A stretch of DNA of 64,000 nt from Deltaproteobacteria bacterium HGW-Deltaproteobacteria-12 (GCA_002840565.1 PHBK01000014.1:92834-156833), one strand, 5' to 3'. Shown: positions 47,908 to 57,881, counted from the first letter of the stretch. Numbers and translations are program-made. Notes: generated from the sequence alone by a model not told the origin.

Positions 47908-48897
47908 GTGTTTAACTTAATCAAAGCATTGCCGGGTAAGGCGATTTTATCTCCGCTGGCGGGTATTTCCAATTTACCTTTCCGTTTAATTGCCAGATCT
48001 TTTGGCTGTGCGCTGGCTTACACGGAAATGATCAGTGCCAACGGCCTCGTCCGGAAAACCAATAATACTTACGAATACCTGAAAACTTGTGCTGAAGACA
48101 AGCCTTTAGGTGTGCAGATCTTCGGTTCTAATCCGCAATTATTGGCCGAAGCGGCCCGTATTGTTGCCGGCCGCGGTGCCGAATTGATCGATATCAATAT
48201 GGGCTGCCCGGTGAAAAAAGTCATTAGATCCGGAGCGGGAGCAATTCTGATGAAAGATCCTGACCTTGTTGCCTGCATTATTTCCAGCGTTAAGAAAGCA
48301 GTTTCCTTACCTGTGACCATAAAAATTCGATCCGGTTGGAATAGCAGCTCGATCAATGCCGTCGAGATTGCCCGTATTGCCGAGGATTCGGGAGCGGACG
48401 CCGTTTCAGTTCATGGGAGGACTGCCGATCAGGGATACAGCGGAACTGCTGACTGGAAGGTTATTGCCGCAGTCAAAGAATCCGTGCATATCCCGGTAAT
48501 CGGCAATGGAGATATTTGGCAACCGCAGGATGCAGTGGACATGATGACGCAAACATCCTGTGATGCAGTAATGGTGGGAAGAGGATCGCTGGGCAATCCC
48601 TGGATATTTAAAGGGATAAATCAATTACTGACAGGAGCGCCCGCAGACTTCATGCCCGGTTTATCTTCAAGACATGAAATAATTGAAAAACATTGGGCAA
48701 TGGAAACTGCAATGTGCGGTTCGATTGCGGCAGTGAGAAATTTCCGTAAACATCTGCTGTGGTACACGAAAGGGTTGGAAGGGTCGAGCCGTTTTCGTAA
48801 TCACATTTCCTCCCTGCGGGACAGGGAAAGCATGCAGGATGAACTTGATAAATATTTTCGGACTTTGTCATCAGTCACCCCTGAAATAATACCTTGA
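47908..48897 (+). CDS. dus: tRNA-dihydrouridine synthase (DusB-like)
   Basis: A 329-residue flavoenzyme that reduces uridines in the D-loop of tRNA. SPLAGISNLPFR near residue 15 is the FMN-binding start. The catalytic Cys is C100 in DINMGCPVKKV. VHGRTADQGYSG and NGDIW lie further on, with VGRGSLGNPW near 229. The start is GTG at 47908, matching the family's N-terminus. Part of the close-packed CNNM-glmU-dus string. Confidence 0.92.
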   Translation: MFNLIKALPGKAILSPLAGISNLPFRLIARSFGCALAYTEMISANGLVRKTNNTYEYLKTCAEDKPLGVQIFGSNPQLLAEAARIVAGRGAELIDINMGCPVKKVIRSGAGAILMKDPDLVACIISSVKKAVSLPVTIKIRSGWNSSSINAVEIARIAEDSGADAVSVHGRTADQGYSGTADWKVIAAVKESVHIPVIGNGDIWQPQDAVDMMTQTSCDAVMVGRGSLGNPWIFKGINQLLTGAPADFMPGLSSRHEIIEKHWAMETAMCGSIAAVRNFRKHLLWYTKGLEGSSRFRNHISSLRDRESMQDELDKYFRTLSSVTPEIIP

Positions 48898-49003
48898 CTT
48901 TGAACGGATGAATTGGCATAAATGAGAAACATTATATACGATTGTGATGATTAATTTTTAGTTTTATATTTATTACGGCATCAAAGGAAGGATAAATATT
49001 ATC

Positions 49004-49234
49004 GTGGAATTGGCTAATTTTAAAGAGCTGGAAGACAAGATAAAGGGGATAGTCAGCGAGCAGGTTTTTTTAAAAAAACAGATTTCAATATTGGAGGAAG
49101 CACTAAAAAATAAAGAATCGGAGATTGAAGTTTTAAATAATAAACTAAAGGCATTAGATGGGGAGAGGGATAGCGTACGCGCGAGGGTAGATTCATTGCT
49201 TGATTTACTTGCGGATATAGAGTTGGCGAAATAA
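49004..49234 (+). CDS. small coiled-coil protein upstream of zapA (ZapB-like)
   Basis: A 76-residue protein, almost all charged alpha-helix with heptad-like spacing (LEDKIKGI, LKKQISILEEALKN, LNNKLKAL). It starts with GTG at 49004 after a good AAGGAAGG ribosome-binding site. It precedes zapA by 18 bp. In many deltaproteobacteria a short coiled-coil gene occupies this spot and is annotated as a ZapB-like or SlyX-like division protein. The assignment here is by position and composition only. Confidence 0.6.
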   Translation: MELANFKELEDKIKGIVSEQVFLKKQISILEEALKNKESEIEVLNNKLKALDGERDSVRARVDSLLDLLADIELAK

Positions 49235-49252
49235 GCTTCCAGGGCGTGTGTT

Positions 49253-49531
49253 TTGAAAAAAAGCTATAACATTAATATCTTAGGGCAGGAGCTTGCGGTT
49301 TTAAGTGATGCAGATGATGAACAAGTGGCCAAGGTGATCCAATTAGTACATGAAAAAGTGGAAGAGATATTAAAGTCTGCAAATAATCTCAAAGCCTTGG
49401 ATGTTGCCATTCTGGCAGCTTTAAATGTGGCAGAAGATTTATTGAAATTAAGGGGAGTTAATAAGGAACTCTGCGAACAATTAGAAAGCAGATCCGAAAA
49501 ATTGATTCAACTGATCGAAAACGCAAGTTAG
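49253..49531 (+). CDS. zapA: cell division protein ZapA
   Basis: A 92-residue ZapA, which bundles FtsZ filaments at midcell. It starts KKSYNINILGQEL, the family's beta-strand start. ALDVAILAALNVAEDLLKL then leads to the C-terminal coiled coil. The start is TTG at 49253. 6S RNA follows directly, the classic zapA-ssrS arrangement of proteobacteria. Confidence 0.9.
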   Translation: MKKSYNINILGQELAVLSDADDEQVAKVIQLVHEKVEEILKSANNLKALDVAILAALNVAEDLLKLRGVNKELCEQLESRSEKLIQLIENAS

Positions 49532-49548
49532 TTATAGTAGTAAGTACA

Positions 49549-49735
49549 CCCCTGCGATGTTCGTGATTAACGTCTGTTTTTGAGCCAACACTTTGAACCT
49601 GGGGTCTTTCCTTGTTTGCGGTGTGCAGGTCGGCCTTGTTTCCGCTTGTCGGGAGGTCGAAAGCCTGAAGCAAAACAATACCGGACGCCCACTTATAAAA
49701 AGGTTCAAAAAGCCATTAACACGGCATATGCGGGG
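49549..49735 (+). ncRNA. ssrS: 6S RNA
   Basis: A roughly 187 nt non-coding RNA between zapA and rny. The ends pair: CCCCTGCGATG...CGTG at 49549-49566 with CACG-GCATATGC-GGGG at about 49719-49735. The interior is a long, mostly paired rod with a central unpaired region around the cysteine-poor AC-rich stretch, and a T-run follows at 49736. 6S RNA binds the sigma-70 RNA polymerase holoenzyme as an open-promoter mimic and dampens transcription in stationary phase. Position after zapA is typical. Exact ends are estimated from the pairing. Confidence 0.8.
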
Positions 49736-49967
49736 TTTTTTATACCTCAGGCATTACTTCCTTGATCCTGTCTTTAGAAAAAACCAAGTTGCATGCAGTT
49801 TATTAAAATAACAATGAATCCTTCGGTAAAAGATCATTTGGCTTTGTCCGAAAGGTTTAAATATAGCGCTGCCGGAAAAAATTTACTTCAAGAATTTGAA
49901 TTCATCAGTAAAGCAGAGAGTTTTCAGAAGGTGATTTTCTTCGGCGGAGCACAGGGAGGTAAGTTAA
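49736..49967 (+). other. leader region between 6S RNA and rny
   Basis: About 230 bp. It starts with the T-run after 6S RNA. A reading frame from 49793 crosses into rny out of frame and has no ribosome-binding site, so I do not call it a gene. A GGGAGG site lies just before the rny ATG. Confidence 0.4.
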
Positions 49968-51533
49968 ATGTTAAACGGAAGTTTATTTATCCTGGTCATA
50001 TTTGTTGTCATGGTGGCAGGTATTATCGGCGGATACATTTTAAAGCACATCTCTTCTGCCAAGAAAATCAAATCATCAGAGAGCTTATCCGCAAGGATCG
50101 TTGAAGAAGCAAAGAAAGAATCAGAAACTATCAAGAAGGAAGCGATTCTGCAGGCCAAGGAAAACCTTCTGAAAATGAAGGGCGATTTCGACCGCGAAAC
50201 CAAAGATAGAAAAAATGAGCTGGATGGATTAGAAAAACGGATTCGCGCCAAAGAAGAAAATCTGGATAAAAGGATTGATCTGCTGGCACAAAAGGAAATA
50301 ACCTTTGAAAGCCGGGAGAAATCAATCTCATCTAAAGAAGCGGCCATTGAAGAGAAACAACGGAAATTAGCTTTGGCATTGGATGAGCAAAGAGAAAAAC
50401 TGGAACAGATTGCCGGGATGTCTTCGGAGGAAGCCAAGAAAATATTAATCCAGGCCATGGAGGGGGATGCTAAGCGTGATGCCGCAGCAACCGTGCGCAA
50501 AATCGAAGAAGAAGCGAAGCTAACCGGTGATCGGAAGGCAAGGGAAATTATTGCTTATTCCATTCAGCGTTATGCCGGCGATTATGTGGCCGAGCATACG
50601 GTATCCGTTGTGAATCTGCCCAGTGAAGAAATGAAAGGCCGAATCATCGGGCGGGAAGGCAGAAATATCCGCGCCATTGAAGCGGCCACCGGGATCGATT
50701 TAATTGTTGATGATACTCCGGAGGCGGTGGTTCTCTCCAGCTTTGATCCGGTAAGAAGAGAAGTGGCCAGGATATCGCTGGAAAGATTAATTCAGGATGG
50801 CCGTATTCACCCCGGGCGCATTGAAGAAATCGTCAAAAAAGTCCGAACGGAAGTAGAGCAGATTATCAGGGAAACCGGAGAAAAAGCATCTTTTGATGTT
50901 GGCGTTCATGATGTCCACCCTGAAATAATCAATTTACTGGGTAGTTTGAAATACCGCACTAGTTATTCCCAGAATGTCCTGCAGCACTCCATTGATGTAG
51001 CTTACCTGACCGGCATTATGGCCTCCGAATTAAAGATGAACGTCAAAGAGGCCAAACGAGCCGGATTGTTGCATGACATTGGGAAAGCAATTGACCATAA
51101 AATTGAAGGACCGCATGCCGCGATCGGTGCAGACTTTGCCAAGCGCTTTGGGGAAAATCCGCGAATTATCCAGGCTATCGCCACCCATCATGATGATGGG
51201 CGGAACAATACATTACTGGGAGTGCTGGTGCAGGCGGCCGATACTCTTTCGGCAGCAAGGCCGGGTGCACGCCGTGAAATGCTGGAAACCTATGTCAAGC
51301 GCCTGGAAGAACTCGAAAAGATCGCCCATTCATTCAGCGGCGTTGATAAATGCTATGCTATTCAGGCCGGCCGCGAGATCCGCATCCTTGTAGAAAATGA
51401 AAAAATATCCGATAACGATACAGTCATGTTGTGCAATGATATTATCAAGAAAATTGAAAGCGAACTGACTTACCCGGGCCAGATCAAAGTAACAGTAATT
51501 CGGGAGACTCGTGTTTCTAATTTTGCTAAATAA
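49968..51533 (+). CDS. rny: ribonuclease Y
   Basis: A 521-residue endoribonuclease that starts mRNA decay. An N-terminal membrane span (about 4-25) is followed by a long charged coiled coil (about 30-205), a KH domain ([20 protein letters not shown], near 218-237) and an HD domain with catalytic LLHDIGK near 367. Length and domain order are standard. A GGGAGG ribosome-binding site precedes the ATG. ymdB follows, as in many bacteria. Confidence 0.96.
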   Translation: MLNGSLFILVIFVVMVAGIIGGYILKHISSAKKIKSSESLSARIVEEAKKESETIKKEAILQAKENLLKMKGDFDRETKDRKNELDGLEKRIRAKEENLDKRIDLLAQKEITFESREKSISSKEAAIEEKQRKLALALDEQREKLEQIAGMSSEEAKKILIQAMEGDAKRDAAATVRKIEEEAKLTGDRKAREIIAYSIQRYAGDYVAEHTVSVVNLPSEEMKGRIIGREGRNIRAIEAATGIDLIVDDTPEAVVLSSFDPVRREVARISLERLIQDGRIHPGRIEEIVKKVRTEVEQIIRETGEKASFDVGVHDVHPEIINLLGSLKYRTSYSQNVLQHSIDVAYLTGIMASELKMNVKEAKRAGLLHDIGKAIDHKIEGPHAAIGADFAKRFGENPRIIQAIATHHDDGRNNTLLGVLVQAADTLSAARPGARREMLETYVKRLEELEKIAHSFSGVDKCYAIQAGREIRILVENEKISDNDTVMLCNDIIKKIESELTYPGQIKVTVIRETRVSNFAK

Positions 51534-51571
51534 GTGTTCCTGACGGCACTTAAAAGAGGTAAAGGAAATAC

Positions 51572-52390
51572 ATGAAGATATTATTCATCGGCGATATCGT
51601 CGGAAAACCTGGACGAAAAGCTGTGAAGGAACTTTTACCCAAATTGATTGGCGATCGCCAAATTGATCTGGTCATTGCCAACTGCGAAAATGCCGCCGCC
51701 GGATTTGGTGTAACTCGCGATATCGTTGAAGAGCTTTATGAAAGCCATATTGATGTTCTGACTTCCGGAAACCATATCTGGGATAAGAAAGAAATAATGG
51801 AGTTTATCGGGGATTATGAGACGCTTTTGCGCCCGGCCAATTATCCGGCAAAAGTTCCGGGATCCGGGGCTGTAACTCTGCCGACTGCGGCAGGTGAATA
51901 TGTAGGAGTGCTCAATGTGGCCGGCAGAATTTTCATGCAGCCGATCGATTGCCCGTTCCAGAGGGCAAAGAGCGAGATAGCAGAACTGCGTAAAAAAACA
52001 AAAGTCATTATTGTGGATATTCACGCCGAGGCGACTTCGGAAAAAAAGGCACTGGGCTGGTATCTTGACGGCGAAGTGAGTGCAGTATTAGGGACCCATA
52101 CTCATGTGCAGACAGCCGATGACGAGATTTTGCCTGGGGGGACGGCATATCTGAGTGATGTTGGTATGACCGGGCCTTTTGACTCCGTGATCGGGGTGAA
52201 AAAGGACGTTATCATTGAACGGTTTTTGACGGGAGTCCCGAACAAATTTGATACGGCCAAAGGTGATGTTCGACTGCAGGCCGTTTTGCTGGATATTGAT
52301 CCGGCGACCGGGAAAGCAAATTCCCTGGAGCGAATCAGCGTCAAGCTGAAAGAAAAGGCGGAGGCAGGTGAGGATGAAAAGCGCTTATGA
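51572..52390 (+). CDS. YmdB-type metallophosphoesterase (TIGR00282)
   Basis: A 272-residue metallophosphoesterase. IGDIVGKPGR at the start, NCENAAAGFG near 33, SGNHIWDKKE near 66 and GTHTHVQTADD near 172 supply the two-metal site. In Bacillus YmdB hydrolyses 2',3'-cyclic nucleotides and is functionally linked to RNase Y, which is encoded next door here. Its end overlaps the tyrS start by 17 bp. Confidence 0.92.
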   Translation: MKILFIGDIVGKPGRKAVKELLPKLIGDRQIDLVIANCENAAAGFGVTRDIVEELYESHIDVLTSGNHIWDKKEIMEFIGDYETLLRPANYPAKVPGSGAVTLPTAAGEYVGVLNVAGRIFMQPIDCPFQRAKSEIAELRKKTKVIIVDIHAEATSEKKALGWYLDGEVSAVLGTHTHVQTADDEILPGGTAYLSDVGMTGPFDSVIGVKKDVIIERFLTGVPNKFDTAKGDVRLQAVLLDIDPATGKANSLERISVKLKEKAEAGEDEKRL

Positions 52391-53660
52391 TATTTTAAAG
52401 GAAAGAGGCTTTGTCGAGCAGGTGACCGAAGAGGCGTTGATTGATGAGCTTTTTGGGGCTGGACCCGTTACCTGCTACATCGGCTTTGATCCCACGGCAA
52501 CAAGCCTGCATATCGGCAGCCTGGTGCCCATCATGGCGCTGGCCCATATGCAGCAAAACGGCAACAAACCAATCGCCCTGGTGGGCGGAGGAACAGGCTT
52601 GATAGGTGATCCCAGCGGCAAAACCGAAATGCGCCAGGTGCTGACCCGTGAACAAATTGACTACAATGCCCAATGCCTCGGGAAGCAACTTTCGCAGTAT
52701 CTGGATTTTTCCGACAGTAAAGCCTTATTGCTTAACAATGCTGATTGGCTGACTGCAATTAATTATATTGAATTCCTGCGCGATATCGGCCGGCATTTCA
52801 GCGTTAATCGGATGCTGTCGGCGGAAAGTTATAAGATTCGTCTGGAAAAAGGTCTTAACTTCATCGAATTCAACTATATGCTCCTTCAGGCTTATGATTT
52901 TCTTTACTTGTTCCAGAATCAAGGATGCTCGCTGCAAATGGGCGGCAACGACCAATGGGGCAATATGCTGGCGGGAACCGAGCTGATTCGTAAAGTAACC
53001 GGCAAAGATTCCCATGCTGTAACTTTCCCCTTAATCACCACTTCTCTGGGGCAAAAGATGGGGAAAACGGAAAAGGGGACTATCTGGCTGGACGCGGCTC
53101 TGACTACACCTTATGAGTATTATCAATATTGGATAAACACCGCTGATGCTGATTTGGAGAGATTCCTGAAGCTGTTCACCTTTTTGCCGCTCGATGAAAT
53201 TCATGCAGTGCAGAAGCTGGCGGATGCGCAATTGAATATGGCTAAGGCCGTACTGGCTTTTGAAGCAACAAAAGTCACTCATGGACGAGACTCAGCCGAG
53301 GGCGCTTGGCGGGCATCCATGGAGGCTTTCCATTCGCGCCCTGTGGATGCGGGCATCTTCCCCGCAAGCTCTATTCCGCGCACAGCTCCGGCAACAGATA
53401 CTTCCGCAATTCAGCGCTATGCGATATCGCGTAAAGATCTGGAAGCCGGAATATCGATAATGGCAACCTGCGCTAAATCAGGATTGACCAAGTCTTCCTC
53501 CGAAGCCCGGCGCCTCATCGAACAGGGCGGCATTTATATTAATGAGCGGCAGGTGAAATCTATTGATGAGAAAATCAAGGCAACCGATTTTACCGAAGGC
53601 AATGAGCTGCGCGTGCGTAAGGGCAAGAAGAAATATCTGATCGTTGAAATGGTAAATTAA
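52374..53660 (+). CDS. tyrS: tyrosyl-tRNA synthetase
   Basis: A 428-residue class I synthetase charging tRNA-Tyr. The HIGH motif is in TSLHIGSL, YDFLYL and GGNDQWGN bind tyrosine, and the KMSKS loop has the form KMGKT. A C-terminal S4 domain starts at about 365 (SSSEARRLIEQGGIYINE). The ATG at 52374 is preferred over GTG at 52368 because GGAGG (52360-52364) is 9 nt away from it. It overlaps the end of ymdB. Confidence 0.96.
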   Translation: MKSAYDILKERGFVEQVTEEALIDELFGAGPVTCYIGFDPTATSLHIGSLVPIMALAHMQQNGNKPIALVGGGTGLIGDPSGKTEMRQVLTREQIDYNAQCLGKQLSQYLDFSDSKALLLNNADWLTAINYIEFLRDIGRHFSVNRMLSAESYKIRLEKGLNFIEFNYMLLQAYDFLYLFQNQGCSLQMGGNDQWGNMLAGTELIRKVTGKDSHAVTFPLITTSLGQKMGKTEKGTIWLDAALTTPYEYYQYWINTADADLERFLKLFTFLPLDEIHAVQKLADAQLNMAKAVLAFEATKVTHGRDSAEGAWRASMEAFHSRPVDAGIFPASSIPRTAPATDTSAIQRYAISRKDLEAGISIMATCAKSGLTKSSSEARRLIEQGGIYINERQVKSIDEKIKATDFTEGNELRVRKGKKKYLIVEMVN

Positions 53661-53732
53661 TCCTCTATCTGCACATCTGTAATGCCTGGTAAAGATGATA
53701 AGGTTGTTATCAAAAAATAGAGGTCTAATTTT

Positions 53733-55595
53733 ATGATAATCAACTGGGCTGAGACCTATAGAAATCGCCTTACTGATGCCCGAACAGCACTTTCCCGGAT
53801 CAGGCGTGGCGACAGGGTATTTATCGGTTCTGCCTGCGGGGAGCCGCAACTCCTTGTTCGGACTCTCATAGATGTGGCGGCGGACCTTGCTGATACCGAA
53901 ATCATCCACTTCCTCGATTTAGGAATATCTAATTACACAAAGGAGGTCTTCAATGAGCAATTCCGGCATAATGCTTTGTTCATCGGCCCCAGCACCAGGT
54001 TGGCCATCAAGGAGGGCAGGGCGGATTACACCCCCGTCTTCCTCTCGGAGATTCCTCTGCTTATGCAACGCGGCAGCATGCCCATCGATGTGGCGCTTAT
54101 TACCGTGTCTCCACCGGACAATAACGGGTTTGTGAGCCTTGGTATTTCGGTAGATATTACCAAGACCGCTGCCGAAGTAGCCGGTTACGTCGTTGCCGAG
54201 GTGAATCCGAACATGCCGCGGACTTTGGGGGACAGCTTTCTCCATGTCAGCGAGATCAATGCTTTTGTCGAAAATGATAAGCCCCTGCTGGAGTTTATGC
54301 AGAAATCACCGGATACAATTGCCAAGGCCATCGGTGAGAATATTGCGGATATCATAGAGAACGAATCAACCATTCAGACCGGGGTGGGAAAGATCCCCAA
54401 CTCCATCTATACATACCTCATGAACAAAAAGGATCTGGGGGTTCATACCGAAACATTTACCGAGGGTATCATCGATCTCATCGAAGCGGGTGTTATTACA
54501 TGTCGAAAAAAGTCTTTACATCCCGGGAAGGTTGTTGCTTCCTTCTGCATGGGTACCAAAAAGCTATATGACTATGTACACAACAACCCGCTATTTGAGT
54601 TCCGCCCCAGCATTTATGTGAACGACCCGTATGTAATATCTCGAAACGACAAGATGGTCGCCATCAACTCGGCGCTTACAGTAGATCTTACCGGACAGGT
54701 ATGCTCCGATTCTCTTGGTTTTGAATTCTACAGCGGAATCGGCGGGCAGGTCGACTTTGTCCGCGGTGCAGCCATTTCCAGAAGAGGAAAATCCATTATG
54801 GTGCTGCCTTCCACAACAGACGACGGGAAAACATCCAGAATCGTTCCTTATCTCTCCCCCGGGAGCGGTGTGGTGGTGACCAGGGGTGATATCCACTATG
54901 TGGTTACGGAATTCGGGGTCGCTTACGTTCATGGAAAATCTATCCGTGATCGCGCTGTGGCGCTCATAAACATTTCACACCCTGATTTCCGTGCGGCACT
55001 GCTCGATGCCGCAAAGAAACAGGGGTATGTTTACAAAGACCAGATATTGCCGGCTGTGCTTTATCCGAAGGCCTACGAGACTTACTGGACAGACAAAAAA
55101 GGGGTAAGTATCTTCTTCCGCCCCGTGAAAGCCACAGACGAACGGGCGATCCAGGACCTGATATACGGCCTTCCTGAACAGGACATCTATACCCGGTTCT
55201 TCCAGAACCTCAAGTCATTTCACCACAAGGTCGCTATGCCCCTTGCCGCCATAGATTATAATAATAAAATGGCCCTTGCCGCGGTTACGGGAAAAGAGGA
55301 ACCAGGCAACAGGGAGCAGATAGTGGCCGTGGGCCGCTATATTCGCGATGCGAATACCAATTTCGCCGAAGTGGCTTTCACAACTCATCAGGATTGGCAA
55401 AACCGCGGCATCGGAACATTTCTAATCCAGAGCCTGATCCGCATCGCCAAAGAGCACAACATAAATGGAATTACCGCGGACGTGCTGTCCAGCAATACGC
55501 CCATGATGAAGGTCTTTCAAAAGGCAGGCCCCAATCTCAAGATGCACCAGGCCTATGGCGTGAACGAGATCGAGATACCTTTTGAAACGAAATAA
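53733..55595 (+). CDS. acetyl-CoA hydrolase/transferase family CoA-transferase fused to a GNAT acetyltransferase domain
   Basis: A 620-residue two-domain protein. Residues 1 to about 450 form a class I CoA-transferase of the 4-hydroxybutyrate/butyrate CoA-transferase group, with the likely catalytic Glu in LGVHTETF (near 239) and GIGGQVDFVRGA near 340. Residues about 465-620 are a GNAT N-acetyltransferase, with acetyl-CoA loop QNRGIGTF. The transferase would move CoA between acyl-CoA and carboxylates, useful in fatty-acid or fermentative metabolism. The fused GNAT may modify proteins or respond to acyl-CoA. A second, unfused CoA-transferase is at 61653. Confidence 0.85.
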   Translation: MIINWAETYRNRLTDARTALSRIRRGDRVFIGSACGEPQLLVRTLIDVAADLADTEIIHFLDLGISNYTKEVFNEQFRHNALFIGPSTRLAIKEGRADYTPVFLSEIPLLMQRGSMPIDVALITVSPPDNNGFVSLGISVDITKTAAEVAGYVVAEVNPNMPRTLGDSFLHVSEINAFVENDKPLLEFMQKSPDTIAKAIGENIADIIENESTIQTGVGKIPNSIYTYLMNKKDLGVHTETFTEGIIDLIEAGVITCRKKSLHPGKVVASFCMGTKKLYDYVHNNPLFEFRPSIYVNDPYVISRNDKMVAINSALTVDLTGQVCSDSLGFEFYSGIGGQVDFVRGAAISRRGKSIMVLPSTTDDGKTSRIVPYLSPGSGVVVTRGDIHYVVTEFGVAYVHGKSIRDRAVALINISHPDFRAALLDAAKKQGYVYKDQILPAVLYPKAYETYWTDKKGVSIFFRPVKATDERAIQDLIYGLPEQDIYTRFFQNLKSFHHKVAMPLAAIDYNNKMALAAVTGKEEPGNREQIVAVGRYIRDANTNFAEVAFTTHQDWQNRGIGTFLIQSLIRIAKEHNINGITADVLSSNTPMMKVFQKAGPNLKMHQAYGVNEIEIPFETK

Positions 55596-55681
55596 AGACG
55601 GCGGCAAAGGCAAGAAAATACAGGGGGCTATCCCATATTAAATTAATATAATGCTCCATACACAGTGAGCTTAAAATTAAC

Positions 55682-56647
55682 TTATATGTCTATTTCCATG
55701 CCGTCATAGGCAAGATGAATTTCCAGGTTTGATGAAGCGTCGTGTATCTTCAGATATTCACGGGTGTTTTGCAGGAACTTGGTCAGGGATTCATCATCGT
55801 AAGTGTGCTCACTATGAAAAAGACAGAGGCGTTTGACTCCCGCGTGCACCGCAAGTTCGACCGCAACAAGATTACTGGAATGTCCCCAATTTTCCTTGGT
55901 ATCGACGGCGTCCAATAATGTATATTGCGCATCAAAGATCAGCAGGTCTGCATTTTTGAAAAACTCGATGAACGCATAATCATCATCCTCGGCGTCCTCC
56001 TTATGTTCTGAATCAGTGGAGTAGACAATTTTTTTCCCCCCCTGAATGAAACAGTATCCGTAGGAATCCCCCGGGTGGTTCTGTTTTATGCCGCTTACAT
56101 TCATCCCCGCAATGTCGTATGTTTTGCCCGGTTCCATGATATGGAAGGAGATATCCGCCCTCATTGCCTTCAAGGGAACAGGGAAATTGGGTGCATTCTG
56201 CTGATTAACAAAGATTTTTTCCAGATCGTCATGATGACCATGGATATTGATCTGATTGCCTGGAATGTATGCGGGTGTGAAAAAGGGAAACCCCTGAATG
56301 TGATCCCAGTGCGGGTGGGAAATAAAAATGTGAAAGACTTTCGGCAAATGCTGCCGCCCGATCATTCCGGTTTTCATGACATAGTTTCCGAAGTCGCGCA
56401 GCCCTGTTCCGGCATCGCAGAGGACGTATTCTTCCTGTCCGCTGATCTCAATACACGATGTATTGCCGCCGTAACTGCCCCGGACGGAAAATGGCAGTTC
56501 CTTGCGGATGAATTTTCTTATCGCTTCATCGGTTTCCAGCGGGTAAGCTCGCGATGCATGGATTGCTTTGAATATTTTCGCTTCAATTGCATCAGTGGTG
56601 ATTGCAACGGGAAGAGATCCCCTTGTGCCCCAAAAGTGAATTTTCAT
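55682..56647 (-). CDS. metallo-beta-lactamase fold hydrolase
   Basis: A 321-residue MBL-fold protein. The metal motif HPHWDH (H111, H113, D115, H116) is preceded by CDAGTGLRDFG (78-88), with later metal ligands in STDSEH near 214 and FHSEHTYDDE near 280. Resembles the class of hydrolases annotated as cAMP phosphodiesterase-like or RNase Z-like. The start at 56647 (MKIHFWGTRGS, with AGAGGGA upstream) is preferred over a longer frame. It is a single gene with no operon partners, and the substrate is unknown. Confidence 0.8.
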   Translation of the reverse strand: MKIHFWGTRGSLPVAITTDAIEAKIFKAIHASRAYPLETDEAIRKFIRKELPFSVRGSYGGNTSCIEISGQEEYVLCDAGTGLRDFGNYVMKTGMIGRQHLPKVFHIFISHPHWDHIQGFPFFTPAYIPGNQINIHGHHDDLEKIFVNQQNAPNFPVPLKAMRADISFHIMEPGKTYDIAGMNVSGIKQNHPGDSYGYCFIQGGKKIVYSTDSEHKEDAEDDDYAFIEFFKNADLLIFDAQYTLLDAVDTKENWGHSSNLVAVELAVHAGVKRLCLFHSEHTYDDESLTKFLQNTREYLKIHDASSNLEIHLAYDGMEIDI

Positions 56648-56830
56648 GATGATTCCCTCTGAGAGTTGTTTTAGAAACTGATTCCATCCAGAATTAATTA
56701 TGATTGCCAACGTTTTAAGTTTGTAATATAAATATTTTCATATTTCAAGATATAGAATAAAAAATAGCTGTTTAGGGGGCATTTTCGCCGGTTTGATCTG
56801 CAGCAAATAGCGATAAAAGGAGGAAGCCGT

Positions 56831-57289
56831 ATGGGAAAGTTATGGAAATTATTATTGATGGTGTTTCTGACAGTCGTAATTGCTTTGCCTTCTTGGGCGG
56901 CGGAGGAAACAGGATTAATCAAAATAGTTAAAGGAGCAGTAAGTATCGATCGCAAAGGTCAGAAAATTACCGCTGCCGCGGGAATGCCTGTGGTTGCCGG
57001 AGATAAGGTCATAACCGGGGATGACGGTTCAGTTGGCATCACCCTGCGGGATAACACGCTACTTTCTGCGGGGCCCAAAAGCTTACTTGTTATTAACAAT
57101 TTTACCTTTGATGCATCTACACATGCGGGAACCATTGATACTTCCCTCAAGCGAGGAACTCTTTCAGTGGTTTCCGGCAAACTTGCCAAGAATCCGGCTA
57201 ATTCCGTACAATTCCGCACGCCGGCGGCAATCCTTGGTGTGAGGGGCACGGAATTCGTTATTGATGCCGGCAGCGGAAAGGAGGAGTGA
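56831..57289 (+). CDS. small secreted FecR-domain protein
   Basis: A 152-residue exported protein. A signal peptide (cleavage near residue 23, PSWA) is followed by a single FecR domain with GDKVITGDDGSVGITLRDN and the signature TPAAILGVRGTEF near 137-149. It is the minimal FecR periplasmic domain, without the inner-membrane anchor of FecR regulators. An AAAGGAGG ribosome-binding site precedes it. The OmpA-like lipoprotein gene starts 1 bp after its stop; such FecR-OmpA-CHASE2 groupings are common in proteobacteria. Confidence 0.85.
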   Translation: MGKLWKLLLMVFLTVVIALPSWAAEETGLIKIVKGAVSIDRKGQKITAAAGMPVVAGDKVITGDDGSVGITLRDNTLLSAGPKSLLVINNFTFDASTHAGTIDTSLKRGTLSVVSGKLAKNPANSVQFRTPAAILGVRGTEFVIDAGSGKEE

Positions 57290-57290
57290 A

Positions 57291-57881
57291 ATGCGCAGGC
57301 TGTCGATTTTGATCGGAATTATGCTGATCGGAGTCTTGGGCTGCGCCGGTCACGACCGAACGGTATTGTTACCCGACCAGGAAGGCCGTTCCGGGGCATT
57401 GGTGGTCAAGTCCGCTCACGGAGAGACTATCCTTGATAAACCATACAAAACGGCCGATGTGCATCGCGACGGCCGCATTGAAACTCAGACGCTGGATGCC
57501 GAAGCGGTTCGTCAGCAGTTTGATCGGGCGCTGGCGGCCCAACCGCCCAGACCTGTTTCTTTCACGCTTTATTTCCTCGGAGACAGTGATGAACTAACGC
57601 CGGAATCGAAACCGGTTATGGAACTGGTAAAAGCAGAACTCGCGCGCCGGCCATTCCCTGAAATTGCTGTCATCGGCCACACCGACAGAGTTGGCACGGC
57701 GGCTTATAACGATGCTCTTTCCCTCAAACGTGCTGAAGCTGTTCGCCAGATACTGAAGGGGGCGGGCATCTCTCCGGCACTGATCGAAATATCAGGTCGA
57801 GGTTCACGGGAGATGATTGTGCAGACGTCGGATGGTGTCACCGAGCCGCGTAATCGCCGGGTGGAAATCAATGTGCGCTAA
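57291..57881 (+). CDS. OmpA-family peptidoglycan-binding lipoprotein
   Basis: A 196-residue lipoprotein with lipobox IGVLGC (C18). The C-terminal OmpA domain (about 95-196) contains FYFLGDSDELTPESK-like start residues, IGHTDRVGTAAYN and the C-terminal NRRVEI, which bind peptidoglycan. The ATG at 57291 follows AGGAG. It is in one operon with the FecR protein; its stop overlaps the end of the convergent CHASE2 gene by 4 bp. Confidence 0.9.
   Translation: MRRLSILIGIMLIGVLGCAGHDRTVLLPDQEGRSGALVVKSAHGETILDKPYKTADVHRDGRIETQTLDAEAVRQQFDRALAAQPPRPVSFTLYFLGDSDELTPESKPVMELVKAELARRPFPEIAVIGHTDRVGTAAYNDALSLKRAEAVRQILKGAGISPALIEISGRGSREMIVQTSDGVTEPRNRRVEINVR

Noticed and set aside
49793..50104. 103-codon frame between 6S RNA and rny
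   Set aside because: It runs out of frame into rny, has no ribosome-binding site and no family resemblance.
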